This document shows, in pieces, positions 6,485 through 6,953 of a DNA stretch of 6,953 nt. Made by a program: the position numbers and the translations under genes. This DNA is from Actinomycetes bacterium (GTDB lineage Bacteria; Actinomycetota; Acidimicrobiia; Acidimicrobiales; RAAP-2): NCBI GenBank assembly GCA_021799915.1, contig JAJYZN010000147.1, positions 1-6,953 of the forward strand, read 5' to 3'. The first letter of the stretch is position 1. Each line of letters starts with the position of its first letter. The notes under the pieces were generated by a model. It ran no database searches. It saw nothing but the letters and a program-made list of their open reading frames with translations, and was not told where the DNA came from.

Positions 6485-6727
6485 ATGGAGATCGGCGTAC
6501 GTGACCTTCGGAATCGCACCAGCCAAGTCACCGACATCGTCCGGGCGGGCGAGCGGGTGGTTCTCACCGTCCACGGTGAGGCGGTCGCGGATATCGTCCC
6601 CCACGCCCAGAGGTCCCGCTGGGTGCCAGGCGATCTCCTCCGTCGAGAACTAGTCCAGCAGGCAGCCGATCCAGGAGTGCGTGACGATCTCGACCTGCTT
6701 GCCGGGAACACCTTGGACGAGCTTTGA
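6485..6727 (+). CDS. Type II antitoxin, Phd/YefM-like (VapB partner of PIN toxin)
   Basis: Small antitoxin of 80 residues expected to neutralise the adjacent PIN-domain ribonuclease and, with it, to repress their shared promoter. The N-terminal Phd/YefM fold is recognisable: MEIGVRDLRNRTSQVTDIVR (1-20), then AGERVVLTVHGEAVADIVP (21-39), the beta-hairpin with the usual G-E-x-V-x-L-T-x-x-G-x-P/A-V-A pattern. The C-terminal part (about 46-80), with W46 and an acidic ADPGVRDDLD helix, is the expected toxin-binding tail. The ATG at 6485 begins directly with the conserved domain; no ribosome site is seen, suggesting leaderless translation. The stop overlaps the TTG of the toxin gene. Confidence 0.85.
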   Translation: MEIGVRDLRNRTSQVTDIVRAGERVVLTVHGEAVADIVPHAQRSRWVPGDLLRRELVQQAADPGVRDDLDLLAGNTLDEL

Positions 6728-6953
6728 GCGTCCCGGTCGGGCTTCTGGATACCTCGCTATTCATCGGCCGGGGGGCCAACCGACCACTCGGGGAGCTGCC
6801 CGACCGCGTGACTGTGTCGGTTGTGACCATCGGCGAGCTCGAACTTGGTGTGCTCTGTGCCGCACGCCGCAGGGCCAGCTCGGTCGGCGAGGGGATCCGT
6901 GCCGCGGCGAGATCGAAGAGCTCGCCTGCTCGAGACAACACCTCGGCATCGAT
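6724..6953 (+). CDS. PIN-domain ribonuclease toxin (VapC-like), 3'-partial at window edge
   Basis: Toxin of a type II toxin-antitoxin pair; VapC proteins are Mg2+-dependent RNases acting on tRNA or rRNA. Only 76 residues are inside the window, where about 130 would be normal. The chosen TTG start overlaps the antitoxin stop (TTGA), equivalent to the common ATGA coupling; no ATG or GTG start lies before the conserved N-terminus. GLLDTSLFIGR (6-16) holds the first catalytic aspartate (D9), and VSVVTIGELELGVL (31-44) holds the conserved glutamate E38. The later acidic residues lie beyond the window. Residues after about 45 are Arg/Ser/Ala-rich and match the family less well than the beginning, so a frameshift here is possible. 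Family call rests on the first 45 residues and on the antitoxin next door. Confidence 0.78.
   Translation, partial: MSVPVGLLDTSLFIGRGANRPLGELPDRVTVSVVTIGELELGVLCAARRRASSVGEGIRAAARSKSSPARDNTSAS

Noticed and set aside
6564..6941. 125-residue minus-strand frame across the toxin-antitoxin genes
   Set aside because: It is antisense to both the Phd-like antitoxin and the PIN N-terminus, which are recognisable families with coupled starts.

Overview
The window is high-GC bacterial DNA, with G or C at most third codon positions. The ABC ATPase and permease have the style of Actinomycetota proteins (ATPase core FSLGMGQRLGIAAALLGDP, permease SAEYSTGTIRATF), and the FAD oxidase and the Phd/PIN toxin-antitoxin pair fit that phylum. 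The organism cannot be named more closely from this piece alone.

Layout from left to right. (1) Positions 1-1758 (+) hold most of a GMC-family FAD oxidoreductase related to long-chain-alcohol/cholesterol oxidases, probably cut at its N-terminus by the window edge. (2) Positions 1759-1976 form a convergent intergenic stretch with a degenerate 9-bp tandem repeat and a hairpin. (3) Positions 1977-2585 (-) encode a MarR-family regulator. Its start region carries a perfect 18-bp palindrome and a TATAAT box, a likely autoregulatory operator/promoter. (4) Positions 2586-2935 contain no convincing gene. (5) Positions 2936-6263 (+) hold three tightly coupled genes: a secreted lipoprotein with seven RCC1-type propeller motifs, an ABC ATPase with an added N-terminal membrane anchor and His-rich tail, and an ABC-2 type permease. 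Both junctions are start/stop overlaps, and a small hairpin follows the last stop. (6) Positions 6485-6953 (+) hold a Phd/YefM-like antitoxin and the start of a PIN-domain (VapC-like) toxin that runs off the window.

The part most worth attention is the MarR / RCC1-lipoprotein / anchored-ATPase / permease group. ABC-2 exporters of this type are usually just ATPase plus permease. Here an extracytoplasmic beta-propeller lipoprotein is translationally coupled to an ATPase that should itself be tethered to the membrane with its N-terminus outside. The arrangement suggests a membrane complex with an external propeller subunit, perhaps for export or sensing of an envelope-active compound under MarR control. 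The substrate and the physical association are inference; the gene order, overlaps, lipobox, propeller motifs, membrane segment and ATPase motifs can be read directly from the sequence.
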